In this document: positions 20,946 through 31,859 of the stretch, piece after piece
How the letters are laid out: every line of letters begins with the position of its first letter
Numbering within the stretch: the first letter of the stretch is position 1
Origin: Nitzschia sp. DOCU1
Taxonomy: Eukaryota > Bacillariophyta > Bacillariophyceae > Bacillariales > Bacillariaceae
Reading direction: 5' to 3'
NCBI GenBank assembly: GCA_951394045.1
Contig: OX595997.1
Coordinates: 682,001 to 746,000, forward strand
DNA: 64,000 nt
Translations under genes and position numbers: made by a program
The notes under the pieces: model-generated
What the model saw: the letters and a program-made list of their open reading frames with translations, nothing else
The model's database searches: none
What the model was told of the DNA's origin: nothing

Positions 20946-21442
20946 GGCTGTACTTGTTTATTTTTGTTTGAATCGTTTTTGTGCAGCAGCAGTGAAATCC
21001 CACGAACAAGATTTGTGAGCTCTTTGTTGCAGATACCGGTAGTTTGCCTTTTCGACTACCAGATGCAATAGCCGCTATTACTCCGAGGGCGCATCAATGA
21101 GAACGAGAACAGTTCTGACGTCGCCAGGAGAGTTCTGACGTATCCTCGAACAGCCCAATTACAGGCCCCGGAGAAATTAAGGTACCGGTAGAAGCGAAAC
21201 TACCGGTATCGGTAGCCACATCGCGAAGGGGTTTGGCTTTGCTGCTAAGCGCAAATGAAGGGGGAGGGTTCGCGCTAGTAGTTTTAAGCCTGCGTCTGCA
21301 TGCACTTAAAGTGTCTTTTTTGCAGATATATTCTCTGGCCCATGGCCTAAAAGGGCATATGTGAGGCATATATATTGATCACATAGAAGCGAGTGCTTTG
21401 AATTCCGCGTTATTCCAAACGCCTTGATAACTATCGCTAAAA

Positions 21443-21766
21443 CAACTTCCCCTCAACTTCACCTCAACTTCACCTAGTCGACAACTTCCCCTCAACTTCA
21501 CCTCAACTTCACCTCGTCGTCGTACCGTGCGCGCCAAAGGGATGACCGTGCGCGCCAAAGCCAGCCAGTCCGACATCCACCAACAGACCGAGTCGGCCGA
21601 CCAAGTTTGAATGTGTCCAAAACGTTTTCAAAACGTCTTCGACAGGGCTGGCTTGGCGGTTGAACCGGCCGGCGTGATGTTCGGTCGACCTTGCGCACTT
21701 CCCCTCAACTTCCCCTCAACTTCACCTCAACTTCCCCTCGTCGACAACTTCCCCACGACTTCCCCA
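21443..21766 (+). repeat. Two arrays of an 11-bp tandem repeat (caacttcmcct)
   Basis: The array at about 21443-21520 and a second at about 21697-21766 are built from caacttcccct and caacttcacct units, punctuated by cgtcga. Between them is a twice-repeated ccgtgcgcgccaaag (about 21525-21560). The 11-bp period is not a multiple of 3, so coding is unlikely. Confidence 0.85.
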
Positions 21767-22551
21767 GATCATCGCCGAAACGGTTAGCTCGTTTTCGGGA
21801 TACCGTTTGCGCGGTATCGAAGTTCCTCGGTGTACACACAGAACTCAGTATAACGTCACTAGGGCATGGGCCTGGGCGTCATCGATAGCCGGCTCGTGGG
21901 GTATACGCCAGCCTGCACAGCCTTTTGCGCGGTGGGCTATCGGGGGTCCCGGGCTGAAGGCCAGGAAGTCAATGTATGGATAAGAACTATCGCTCCCGAG
22001 GACGACGTCATCGTTTGTTCGTGGTCGAACCAACAAAACCCAGCATCTTGTCAGGCGGCATATGATCGGCAGAAAAGCGCCGATCAATCCTCGTGTTAAT
22101 CGAGAACTTCCGTCTGATTATAAACAGGGGCTTGTTAACAAGTGCATGCGAACTCGAGTTCGTAGATTCTGTAGATTCCTAGTCTCTAATTCTTGCCTTG
22201 ATGTCCAGCCTGACGTTGGTGATTTGTTCTGGTCGCTCTACCGGCAGTGCTGGTTACGTCAGAACTATCCTGTTTCTCATTGATGCAGGTAGTACTAGTA
22301 TTACGCCTGTGCTGGAAGCAAGAACATGCCATTCGAGGAGTAGCTACTGCTGAAGACGTTGCTTGCTGTTGCGACCACAGATGCACACGAAGATCACATA
22401 TTTCGTCTTCATTATATCTCGACTCCTCGTGGTCTTGCTTTTGCTGGGGGTAGTAGGAAATGTTCGTTGGCACCACCATAAATCACCAAGAAGAAGTTAT
22501 CTTTTGCAGCATCAAGAATAATAATAACACGAGGAAGAACAGTCCAGCATC

Positions 22552-23154
22552 ATGTCCCCAGCAGCTAGTAGGAGCACAGGCGACAGCAGTGGCAGTAGTA
22601 CTAGCAGCACCAGCACAACTACTATCGACGTGTGCGGCTATTACGCCAACAACAAGAAACACCAGCATAAACCGGCGCTGGACGACACCGACGAGAAGAA
22701 GAAGAACAAGAAGCACCACCAGCCAACGACGACCTTCATGTTAACAAGAAAGTGCGAGAACGACCACGAGGAGGATAATTCAGATGATGATCCTAGTAGT
22801 ACCAGTACCGAAGAAGCAGTCGATCGGCAGCAGCAGGTTCCTAATGAAAGAAGTTTCTCGTTCTTTGAAGTTTCCGATGATGACTGCAGCCACCACACCA
22901 CGACCAGCACGGACGAGGAGTTGCCCAATGATGACGAGGATGCGCCGAGGAATACTCATCATCATAAGACGAGAATGACTTTGCCGCAGAAGAGCGAGGT
23001 CCTCACCCCGTGGAGGAAGCCGCCGCGCATTTCTTCACAGCAGGACAAAAAGATGACTAAAGAGGATCGTTATCGAAGGGAGTTGCTAAAGGACGATCTT
23101 AGCCTATTGTACCGAGAAAAGGCCGAAGACAACAAGGAGCTAGGTCATCTATGA
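22552..23154 (+). CDS. Hypothetical low-complexity protein inside the repeat block
   Basis: 200 residues from an ATG at 22552. It is Ser/Thr/Asp/His-rich, with a basic-acidic patchwork and a more ordered C-terminus (P-W-R-K-P-P-R-I-S and an E-D-R-Y-R-R-E-L-L-K-D-D helix). No domain is recognised and no signal peptide or membrane segment is seen. It lies between the inverted repeats, so it may be cargo of the element or a chance frame in CAN-rich sequence. Confidence 0.3.
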   Translation: MSPAASRSTGDSSGSSTSSTSTTTIDVCGYYANNKKHQHKPALDDTDEKKKNKKHHQPTTTFMLTRKCENDHEEDNSDDDPSSTSTEEAVDRQQQVPNERSFSFFEVSDDDCSHHTTTSTDEELPNDDEDAPRNTHHHKTRMTLPQKSEVLTPWRKPPRISSQQDKKMTKEDRYRRELLKDDLSLLYREKAEDNKELGHL

Positions 23155-23452
23155 CAAGGACCGTAGCGAATGAGGCACGCACTGGCGTTTCTTGTCGTCA
23201 TGGCTGTGGTGCTTGTATAACTAGATGAAACAACAAAGTACAAGTACAATTACTATTTTTGTCAAAGAGTATTGGGGGGATCAACCCAAGAACATTCTTT
23301 TTGTTGTTGGTGGTGGTCGTCTTCATTACTGGGCTGCTGTCAATGGTTCTTCTTGCTTGTTCTTGCGCGCTGCCCGTCTAGTAGTACTATTTTAAACGGA
23401 GACGAGCGCTACTAGAGTAAGAACACTACGTTTCCAAAAATAGGACTTTCAA

Positions 23453-23621
23453 TTCAGAGCAGTGCCTCAAACAACCATGAAACTGCTGACTTCGTTGTAA
23501 CGATCACCTGGAATTTCCCAGCGGGCGTACACTACTAGTAGTGTAGATAATCACGATGGATAGAGATGACGGGATGCAAATACTTCGACGCCGTTCTTGC
23601 TTCTTGCCGGCTCCTTCCAAA
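23453..23621 (-). repeat. Inverted repeat, right arm
   Basis: Reverse-complement partner of 19973-20142. The palindrome cactactagtagtg is intact in this arm and slightly changed in the left one. Confidence 0.7.
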
Positions 23622-24163
23622 TGCTAGATTGACGGGCAACACCAACAATGAACTAGTATTGGATCATTTAACCATTACTACAACAAGTCATACATTCTCA
23701 ACATTCGGGCCGTATCACCGTGGCGATGGCGTCGTCCATGATTGCAAACGCTTTTGCTGCTCGTCACGTGTACTTATGACCGTACCCACCCCAATGGACG
23801 AGGACGAGTTAAAAACGTTCTTCTTGTTAATCAAGTGGATAAATTGGTTACTTTAGATCAAGTCCAGTGAATGAAACACCGAGTCATCGTCGCAATAACA
23901 CCTTTTCGACTTTGCATGGCACGTTTGTCTTTCTGCTGCATCACCAATATATGTTTTCCGTAGTCGTTACGTTTCTAGCAGGTCTGCTCTCTGTTGCCAA
24001 GAGTATCGAGAGTGGCTGGATTTTTGTCGTCATCTGCCGGAATTCAAGTGACAGTCCCCCGAGTAGGGTATCGGGGACACAGAGGCATCCTTTAGGGAGC
24101 TACGCAAAACGTTTTTGTGTACCTTCGCCAGTGTGTTGGCCGATCCTGGGAGAAGCATGCTCA
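23622..24163. other. Spacer before the trypsin gene
   Basis: 540 bp between the right arm and the trypsin stop codon. Plus-strand open frames here continue antisense into the trypsin exons and are not supported. Nothing else seen. Confidence 0.4.
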
Positions 24164-25590
24164 TCACGGATAAACACAAACGTCAAGATGGTAAAAGTTT
24201 GCTGTACTTTCTTGGGAGAGCGCACATCCAGGAATCTCTTCTCCGTGAGAACGTTGAAAACATATCAATCCGTCTTCGCAGTCATCGTCAGAATCACAAT
24301 CTCCTTCACAGAATCCTCGTTTTCGTTCGTTTTCCGAATTCCACCCCGCATTTCTTACTTCGGGCTGGCCGCCAGCAGGACTCGGCGCTTGGGTTGGGAC
24401 TACACAAGCCATGTAATCCGGTGCATCGTGTGGCGAAAGGGTGCAAACTTGTTTCACGATCCACTTGTAGAAATAGCTCATCCGAGAATAAACACCAGGA
24501 TACCTTGGATCAGCACACCCTCTACCCCTGCAACAAGACAAGAATGAGTAAGTTTCTGCAGCTATACTGCGCACCGGCTGCTTTAAGGACCTACCAAGCA
24601 ACAGTTCCAACCAGGACGTCCAGTGCTGGTGTTGCGCCCTTTATTATCAGGGGACCACCAGAATCTCCAGCACTGTGGACAAATCAGGATGAGCGTTAGA
24701 TACACAAATCTACAACTTTGTTTCGTCAGTAAGACCTACCATGCATCTTTTCCATCTTCCGCAGCGCAAAGCATATCAGGTCGAATCAAATTGTCGCCGT
24801 ACGCCAGATCACATGCGCTTTGCGTCACATACTCTACGCCGACCTCATTAAGCACGTCGGGAATATCTTGTTTTGAAGAAGACGCCACAATATCTCCAAA
24901 CCCCATGACCCGTAGCTGCTGCTCAATGATAGGAACGCTCCTGTTTGTATTGAGTCGCACATATGGTTGATCTGATGGTGAAACAAGCTTCATCACCATA
25001 AGGTCATACGCGTAGCCATCGGTGCCATGAAGCGGGTGCACCACTTTCGTCTCCACATCAATCGAGTCGTACTCTCCAAGCCATTCTGTCTCTTTCGACT
25101 GAACTCCCAGAGTCACCGAATCTGCCGCATTTTTACACTACAGAAAGCAAGAGATTTACAAAGTGCTATTCAGTTTGATCCACGACAAAGGGCTGATGAC
25201 AAATTACCGGCACATTCCACGCCCAACTTACATGAGCAGCGGTGATAACAATACTTGGAGTAATCAAAGCTCCACCACATATACCTTCCCCCCACATCAA
25301 AGCGAAGTATGGGTATCGGTCGGCCGAAGGGTCAACTTCTGTTCCCCCGACAATCCGCGGCTCTATTTCAGGTTCCTACAACCGAACGAGGGAGAGAGAA
25401 ACAAATCAATTCCATAAAGAATCGTCAGTGCTGACAGTATATACAGCTTCGTCGTTCTTCTTCGCTGTCAACTTACCTCGGCACCATTGTGTGACCGCCC
25501 CCTGAGAAATCCAAACAATCCGTTGCCTGCCTCCGAATCGTTCCATAATCCAACCAAAAGTATCGTCGGCAGACCTAATGATAATCTCAT
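24164..25590 (-). CDS. Secreted trypsin-like serine protease, five exons
   Basis: Exons (minus): 25477-25590, 25232-25375, 24740-25137, 24595-24672, 24164-24527; 365 residues. All four introns (67-101 bp) are GT-AG and keep phase. Residues 1-21 look like a signal peptide (M-R-L-S-L-G-L-P-T-I-L-L-V-G-L). The propeptide ends P-R|I-V-G-G, the zymogen cleavage site. The catalytic triad is complete: His in I-T-A-A-H|C, Asp in Y-A-Y-D-L-M-V-M-K-L, Ser in A-C-A-G-D-S-G-G-P-L. The terminal G-C-A-D-P-R-Y-P-G-V-Y block follows. The Asp six residues before the Ser (K-D-A-C-A-G-D-S) suggests Lys/Arg specificity. A C-terminal Cys-rich module (C-E-G-D-C-D-S-D-D-D-C...G-L-I-C-F-Q-R...P-G-C) is added after the protease; I recall similar modules in diatom secreted proteins. 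Likely extracellular or vacuolar. Confidence 0.88.
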
Positions 25591-26469
25591 CTCGGACTTT
25601 GATGGGGACCACTATCGTGCATTAAATTTAAAATGAGCGATATTCGCTACAGCCGCTCTGGAGGTGATGAGATAAGAGCACAGCGATGTCAACGAATTTA
25701 TCTTTCGCGCTTTCCGGTTCCCGGTACGTTTTAGCTTCGCAATCAAAATTTCGTCCAAGGGAAGGCCGTGCTCGGACGTTCAGCGTGCAGGCCACATTCT
25801 TTGATCGCAGAGTAAAACTTTATTTAGACAGCCTCTCCAAAATTGAAAGATGCCAGGTGGCCTCACCTTCTAAGTATTTTCGAGTCGTACAAAGGCAACG
25901 ACTTCTACGTTGGCTTCGCCTAATTAGACCATTGCGAAGGCCCACAACGTGGGGAAGCATACCTGGTACGAATAAGTGTGAGAACAAAAATTCATAAGCC
26001 CTTGCTGCGTTCAGTGCTACCTAGTAGGATATGAATCGGTGCACCATTTTTCTTTCCACCCAACAGATGATTGATGGCCGAATACTCGCAAAACCATCCC
26101 CATTTTCTGCCGTCCCAACAGAAGGACCATGGTCGACGCCTTTGGTCGTTGCCCGTCCTGCACGGCTGATGAACCGACGCCGTCGCCAGAAAGATTGATT
26201 CGCCCACAATGAGCAGGCGCGGTCTACAAAGACGAGGCGGTCCATGTCGTAGGCCAAGTATTCGATCTATCGGTTGGCTCATGATCGTCTGGAATTAACG
26301 AGATTCGACTCTAGAAAAAGATAAAAGTAGATTTGATTATCATTCTACCGGTAGTTCTGCGTGCGTTGTCTATATCCTAAAACAGTGTGTTTACAAAAGT
26401 TTCACCTTGCCAGTCCAGTCGCAGAATCAATATCAGCTTCTACCAGCTAGCGCCTTGTCGTTGGTCCTC
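25591..26469. other. Intergenic region with possible coding remnant
   Basis: About 880 bp between two minus-strand genes. Two overlapping minus frames at 25992-26282 (one with a true ATG at 26282) contain protein-like stretches such as D-M-D-R-L-V-F-V-D-R-A-C-S-L-W. No family was recognised and frames switch, so it may be a decayed fragment. The upstream region of the trypsin gene lies at its left side. Confidence 0.35.
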
Positions 26470-28173
26470 CTAATTTGTCAATCCCAATCCAAATGCCAGC
26501 TTGTCCCACCATGCCATTTCGTCAAAGTTGGTAGGTCTATTGGGTCGTTCAATCCCCATTGCCTTGCCGGGCTCGTACAAGACATCCAGTATGTAAAAGG
26601 GCAATTGGGAGGCCCCACCTCGCATTTTCAAGGCGATGCTTTTGATTTTGTCTTTACGGACCAACAAAAAGTGCAAGTAGAGTCGGACACAAATCAAACG
26701 CACCAAGGATTCTCGAAAGGGAGGTCGTTTTGTGCCACTCAAAAAGGCAGCACCAAAGAGTCCCACGACTGCATCCAATGCCAAGAACGCTCCAATCGCA
26801 ACTTCTAGCACCAAGGATACTCGACTCACCAATTTGCTTAGAATGGCTTGACGTTGAGCCGGATCGGCACTTCTCCAAACAGTAGGTGTCACCAATACAC
26901 TCATTCCCGCATTCACCACAGATTGCGCAATCTTTAAAACGGTTTCAATCGTATTCGAGGATGATGAAGAATCCTCCGCCTTGCCTCCCACACTCCACAA
27001 GACCAATACATCCGAAATCACCATGAGGTTGCTAATCACTTCCCGTATCAAAATCGGACCCAACAAGACAGGCAAAATCAATTTGCCTCGGGGCCACCAC
27101 CAACAGGCACCTTGGACGACACGTGATTTGCCCGGTAACCACAGTAACAATAAGGCATTGAAAAAGACATACTGCGAGACGGGATCGACCACTAATTGTT
27201 CCATCCATTTTCGAGCTTGACCCAAACCAATTTTGGGTATCGCCTTGGCGGCTACCGAAGCAGCTGCCAACATGCCCGAAACATGTTTGAGCATGGCAAA
27301 CAAAAAGGTACGTTGCAACATGGTATACGTCAGTCCGATCATTGCTGTCGATTTGCTGCTGCCTCGACTATTCAGTGCCATTGCCCCCAAACCGGAAAGA
27401 GTGGCCAAGGCACTACAGATACATTGCAATCCATGAGCACCCCCGTGGGACTTTAAAAAATAATTGGCAATGACTGAAGATTGCGATGCCATACCACCTT
27501 CTCGACGAATTCGATCCGATGCACCCAAGGCTTGTCCTACCGATCCTACCGACCAATCAATGGATTGCAAAAAAGGATCGTCACCTCTCAAAATATCGGC
27601 TCGATCACTTGTTTTTGTAACATGGAAATTGCAAAATGGTAAGAGTCAAACTCAACGCTGATTGCCAGCCCGTTATCGCCCCCACAATTCTACTCACCGA
27701 ATGGCATCTCCCAGCGCCTCTGCAGCATCCTTTTCTTTCATGGCTTCATTAATAGCATTCTTTCCACTACTGCTAGTAGCGGTATCGTCACTAGCTGACG
27801 TAGATTCTTCGTCCTCGTCCTCGTCTTCATCTTCCTCATCGGCATCTACCTGAACATCCTCTGCTTCTTCTTCTTCGTCTTCTTCCTCCTCCACAACCAC
27901 CACTGCTTTTGTTTTGGACTTTTTCTTGGTTTTCTTGGAAGCATCCTCCGCTCCACCCCCACCACGCAAAGAGAGCATCATTTCCAAGGGAATCGTTGGT
28001 GGCCTTGTCGTCCTAGGGCTGGATGATGCCACCCTTTGTGGTATTCTGCTAGGGAACGCGGCGGCACTGACTTGTTCTAGTAGCAAACACAACAAGGCTG
28101 ATACCGTCAACACCAGCCATATCGACCGTCTCGTTCTAGTTGTAGTATTAGCGAAGGGCGTCATGATGGTCAT
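26470..28173 (-). CDS. Probable plastid-targeted polytopic membrane protein
   Basis: Exon 1 is 27698-28173 and exon 2 is 26470-27607. The 90-bp intron (CG|GTGAGTAG...AACAAG|T) joins G-D-A-I-R to D-R-A-D-I-L-R-G-D-D in phase; 537 residues. The N-terminus from M at 28173 has a hydrophobic core (W-L-V-L-T-V-S-A-L-L-C-L-L-L) ending S-A-A-A|F-P, an ASAFAP-like plastid presequence with Phe at +1, followed by a Ser/Thr/Arg-rich transit-like region. Upstream ATGs (to 28311) exist but would bury the signal. Then come an L-S-L-R-G-G-G motif and long Glu/Asp and Lys runs, followed by 4-6 hydrophobic segments (residues about 200-450). I do not recognise the family. It is divergent from the J-domain gene. 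Confidence 0.6.
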
Positions 28174-28610
28174 GTTGTTGTTGTAATGTAACAAGAGCAA
28201 ACAAGACGCAGTTCTCATCATGGATATGATATGGCAAAGATCCACAAACTTCATCATCATGGTGGTGTGCCGTGTGGTCGCTATTGCATGTGTGCGCCGG
28301 CAGAGCCGCATTGTTCTTGCGAGGTCTGACGAAATGCGCCACGCGGAGCATTTTTTTTGGCGTAGAGCTCGAAACGGCGGGCCATTTTGGGGGCGTGCGC
28401 AAAAGTTTCGCCCTCTTTTTTAAATCGACCCTTCAACCCTCGAGGATCACCACACCGCACCTCCTCTCCTACCTTTCTTCACCGCTCTCCTGCAATATTA
28501 TTCCAATCAAAAGAGCACTATTCAGACACTACACACCCGACCAGCTAATACAAAGCTTGCGTTTCGTCTTTCTACAGTGAATTCTTGTCGATTTCAGCAA
28601 GACGATCATC
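28174..28610. promoter_or_regulatory. Divergent upstream region
   Basis: 437 bp shared by the plastid-type membrane protein (minus) and the J-domain protein (plus). A G/C-rich part around 28330-28400 and a pyrimidine-rich part before the plus-strand ATG are visible. No specific element identified. Confidence 0.35.
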
Positions 28611-29615
28611 ATGCCATTGAACAAGGATGAATCATCGTCATCCTCATCGTCGCTACCCCCACCACCGTCCGATGCCATGATGCAATTGTTGGCTCCCGAT
28701 GGCTATTATATCTACCTAGGCATTACCAAGTCGGAAACATTGGATGATGATTTGATCAAGAAAAATTATCGTAAACTTAGCTTAAAACATCATCCCGATC
28801 GCAGTGGTGGTGATTCGGAGACGTTTCGCATGTTGAATCGGGCTCAAACCGTATTGACGAATTCGAAACTCAGACAACAATACGATATTTTGGGATTGGA
28901 TTTGGATGATGACGACAATGAAGACAAAAAGGACGACCCCGATCAACCGACAACGTCGCAAGGAATTGTTCATGAAATTGCCAGCATGGCATTGACGTCG
29001 GTATTACAAATGGGGGTTCGAACGGGTACGTTACAGAGTAGCATGTGGATTGTGGCCATCCAGTCTCCAAACTAACTCTTTTGGAACGTTATTCTACTCT
29101 TTCTAGTCATGATGGCACTTGTTTCGTTATTGGTGGCGAGATATATTTGGACACTGTTGCCTGCCATGGCCTTTTTGGCATTTATAGCGTATCGAATTCA
29201 TTCCGTCTCCACCACAGGCGCTACCATGGAGTTGTCCAGTCCCTTTGTCATTGGGGCTGGATTGGTGCTCATGTATCAATCCTACCAATCTGGGGGCTTT
29301 GTCTTTTGGGTAGGTGAATCCATGGTGATTGGAATGTTTACTCTCAATAGTATTGGAGCGGCAGTCCGATCGCCGCCGGTATATGCGGGAGTCGCCGTCT
29401 TTGCCAGTGTGAGTGCATTGTGGTTTCGTGGTAAATTTTGGAATTATGCCATTGTAGTCGGCTTGGAGGCGTTCTTGGCCATTTTTATTGCCTTGGCCTT
29501 TCCAATCATGGAAATGTTGTTGGAAACGGTGTTGAATGACAAATTACGCAAAGTCGGAGATAAAGTACGAGCTCATCACCAACATTTGGAACGATATTAT
29601 CAATCGAAACGATAA
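28611..29615 (+). CDS. J-domain membrane protein
   Basis: Two exons, 28611-29025 and 29107-29615, encode 307 residues. The 81-bp intron (ACGG|GTACGTTA...TTTCTAG|) gives V-R-T-V-M-M-A-L in phase. Residues 35-105 form a J domain (Y-Y-I-Y-L-G-I ... R-K-L-S-L-K-H-H-P-D-R-S-G-G ... L-T-N-S-K-L-R-Q-Q-Y-D) with an intact H-P-D, so it should stimulate an Hsp70. An acidic linker follows, then four or five hydrophobic segments in exon 2 and a basic tail (H-L-E-R-Y-Y-Q-S-K-R). Topology suggests a membrane-tethered cochaperone of ER or an organelle envelope; the compartment is not readable since no presequence is visible. Confidence 0.82.
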
Positions 29616-29873
29616 AGAAACACAAGTAAGGGAAAACAACTGTCAATCATCCAATAGAGACTAGCTAGCCAGAGGTAGTGGGCGTTGCGGCGGCAGTTTG
29701 GAGTTTTGTAGATTGTGTAGAGGTAGCCATCGAAACGTATGATACGGATGGTCGCAGAAGGCTACTCGTAGAATGAGTAGAGACTTGTGCACGCAGCCTT
29801 TGGGGGCTACGGCTCACTCTCTGGTCGTTCTAGAGGACCCTTCGTCAAGGTGCACCACGGAAACTAGCATACG

Positions 29874-30180
29874 ACGACGAACAAACGATGACCACGAAAT
29901 CGAGAGGAAAAGGCATCAGCAGTCCCTGGAAGGTGGCATTCACAAGACGTATACTCGCTGGAAACTCGGTAACAAACTGTGCGAGTAGTATCTGGTAGTG
30001 CTAGCTAGCACTTTTTGCTTGAGTGCTCGACAAAACACAGAAAATTGTAGACGCAGCAGCGAGTAACGACAAGACGACCACGAAATCAAACATAAAATGC
30101 ATCGGCGGCAGCCCTTGAAAGTTGACATTCACAAGACGTGTACTCGCTGGAAGCTGTTAGACTCGGTAACACATTGTGCA
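29874..30180 (+). repeat. Degenerate direct repeat, about 191-bp period
   Basis: Copy 1 (29874-29982) and copy 2 (30065-30180) share gaccacgaaatc, ggcagcagtcc-like, cattcacaagacgt, tactcgctggaa and ctcggtaaca. A third, weaker trace may start near 30200 (gtgctagctga, cgaccgacgacc). No conserved reading frame was seen. Confidence 0.7.
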
Positions 30181-30493
30181 GGGGACAACTGTTTTGGTGC
30201 TAGCTGACGAGAAAATAGACAACACGACCGACGACCAGAACATTCTTGGCAGTCCCCAGATGTGTCAAAGAGCCCGACGTTTCATCGAACGAAAATCAAG
30301 GTTACCGAAAGCAATCACGGCAACCCAGTTATGCAGCACAACGGCTCGCAAAGCACACAATGGAAATTTCTTGACCAGATCCGAATTAGATATCGATTAA
30401 CAGTACTGTCATCAAGTCACTAGACACCATCAGCAGTCCTCGTTTGTTCTTGCAAACTTGATGCCTATACCACACACCTGCAATTGACGAACT

Positions 30494-31037
30494 CTAAGAA
30501 CGCTTGCAGGCAGAGGGCAAATGAGCCTCGGCATCGGCAGGCGATCCCATCTTTTCCGTCAAGAGCGCACGAAGACGAGCACAGTCGGCATCGTCAATGG
30601 GGACATCTTGTCTCCAGTTGGTGACATGATGAGGCGACTTTTTAGTCATGCGACGAGCCATGCGGGGCATGAGCCACGAGTTGCGGTGGTGAGTGTCATC
30701 TTCTGACATGGTATTTTGAGTCGTAAAGCTATCGTCCGTTTTAATGGCGTGCTTGACATTGTGGCAACCACTCAAGGTCTTGACACCCAAAATGTCGTTC
30801 AAATGGAGGCATTCGTCACGGGAAACGGCTGAGAAATGTACAGAGAAAGCGAGGCATTGTCAGTGATGGTGGTCGTTGTTGTTGTCGGACATGAAAGCAT
30901 CGGACACGACCGAAATTGCAAAAGCAATGACCGTGTCAAGACGCCCCTTTCTGCCGTAGCAGACAGTGGCGGCAACAATGACACCAAGACAATCCAGCTG
31001 GTTGCTGGTGCAGGTCGTCATGGAACTTACAAGGCAT
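30494..31037 (-). CDS. Hypothetical small protein with a 7-nt first coding exon
   Basis: Proposed exons are 31031-31037 (ATGCCTT) and 30494-30828, giving 113 residues. Donor GTAAGTTC and acceptor CATTTCTCAG are good and the phase fits (TCC at the junction). The exon 2 frame alone has no ATG before an upstream stop, so splicing is needed. The protein starts M-P-S-V-S-R-D-E-C-L-H, has few Cys residues, a Met/Arg-rich centre and an ordered C-terminus (D-D-A-D-C-A-R-L-R-A-L-L-T-E-K). No family recognised, no signal peptide. An overlapping intron-internal ATG frame (M-T-T-C-T-S-N-Q...) is the alternative. Confidence 0.4.
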
Positions 31038-31859
31038 GGTAACAACGTGTGGTAAAAGGAAAACGATACGAGAATATGTACGGCTAGAGTTGTGGCAAAA
31101 GAGTTCCGGGTGGAAGAAAACGAAAGAGTTGATGTCTTCCGATGAAAAGAGGAGGAACGAAGAAAGATCCCTCGATCGGTCCCAGATGCATCCAAAGATA
31201 CTATTGTGTAGAAATTCCGTACAAATCTACGGGGTCCTAAACCTCCGTACAATTCGTACCAGAGAACAACGTAGAGACCCGCGTCAACGTTCCGAAGAGT
31301 TGAGAACCGTAGCATCCTTACCCATGAAGCATACCAGGAAATTGGAGAATCCGTACCTAAAGAAATACCTAGCTACGAAGAAGACGAAGGCCCCAGCGAG
31401 AGGGATCAAAGTGGTGGCCACAACACTGCTAGTAAACTACCATTTGGGGTAATTACAGGAGAAACACTTGGTATCAGAAATGTAATAGCCAGTACTATGA
31501 TGAGCCATAAGCTGATCGCTACTTCTGACTTGTGTAGTTAAAGGATGTAACTATGATAGTATGCATTGAAACAAGAATGCGAGCGAGCTGCGAAGGATGG
31601 AACCTCCAGGAGCCGCTTGATTCTTCTAATCTATTCCAGTGTAAAATCCATCGAATTCGTAACCCTTTGAAAGCAAAGTCCCATATCTCAATACGCTGCG
31701 TGTCGTCAGGCAGCCATGTAGAGCGGAGATGCAAAGGCCCGAGAACTCGCCCAGAAAAAACCTGAAAGTCTTTCTCGGCTGTAATACAACTTTCGCGATA
31801 CTGTATCGTTCCGTTTATTCCGAGCATATTCTCATGATAGTACCAACGATGCAACTCTT
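31038..31859. other. Intergenic region, open frames unsupported
   Basis: Open frames lie on both strands (31036-31452 plus, 31519-31932 minus). Their sequences are Arg/Lys- or Trp-rich without family-like blocks. I could not support a gene. Confidence 0.35.

Larger units (their letters stand above)
19973..23621. mobile_element. Gene-poor block bounded by about 170-bp inverted repeats
   Basis: The left arm (19973-20142) and right arm (23453-23621) are imperfect inverted repeats. Shared blocks in order are tttggaaggagccggcaa, aagtatttgcatc, gtgattatctacactactag, gcccgctgggaaattc, caacgaagtcag, cagtttcatggtt and gaggcact. The 3.3 kb between them is dominated by short tandem repeats, ACTACTAGTAGT-type palindromes and two low-complexity open frames; no transposase is recognisable. 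It could be a non-autonomous transposon, or an old inverted duplication of a gene end. Target-site duplications were not evident. Confidence 0.45.

Noticed and set aside
23867..24699. Long plus-strand open frames
   Set aside because: They lie antisense to well-supported trypsin exons with conserved catalytic motifs and correct splice sites.
31036..31452. 138-codon plus-strand frame with ATG
   Set aside because: Lys/Arg-rich, no domain, and its start overlaps the proposed first exon of the minus-strand small gene; not supportable.
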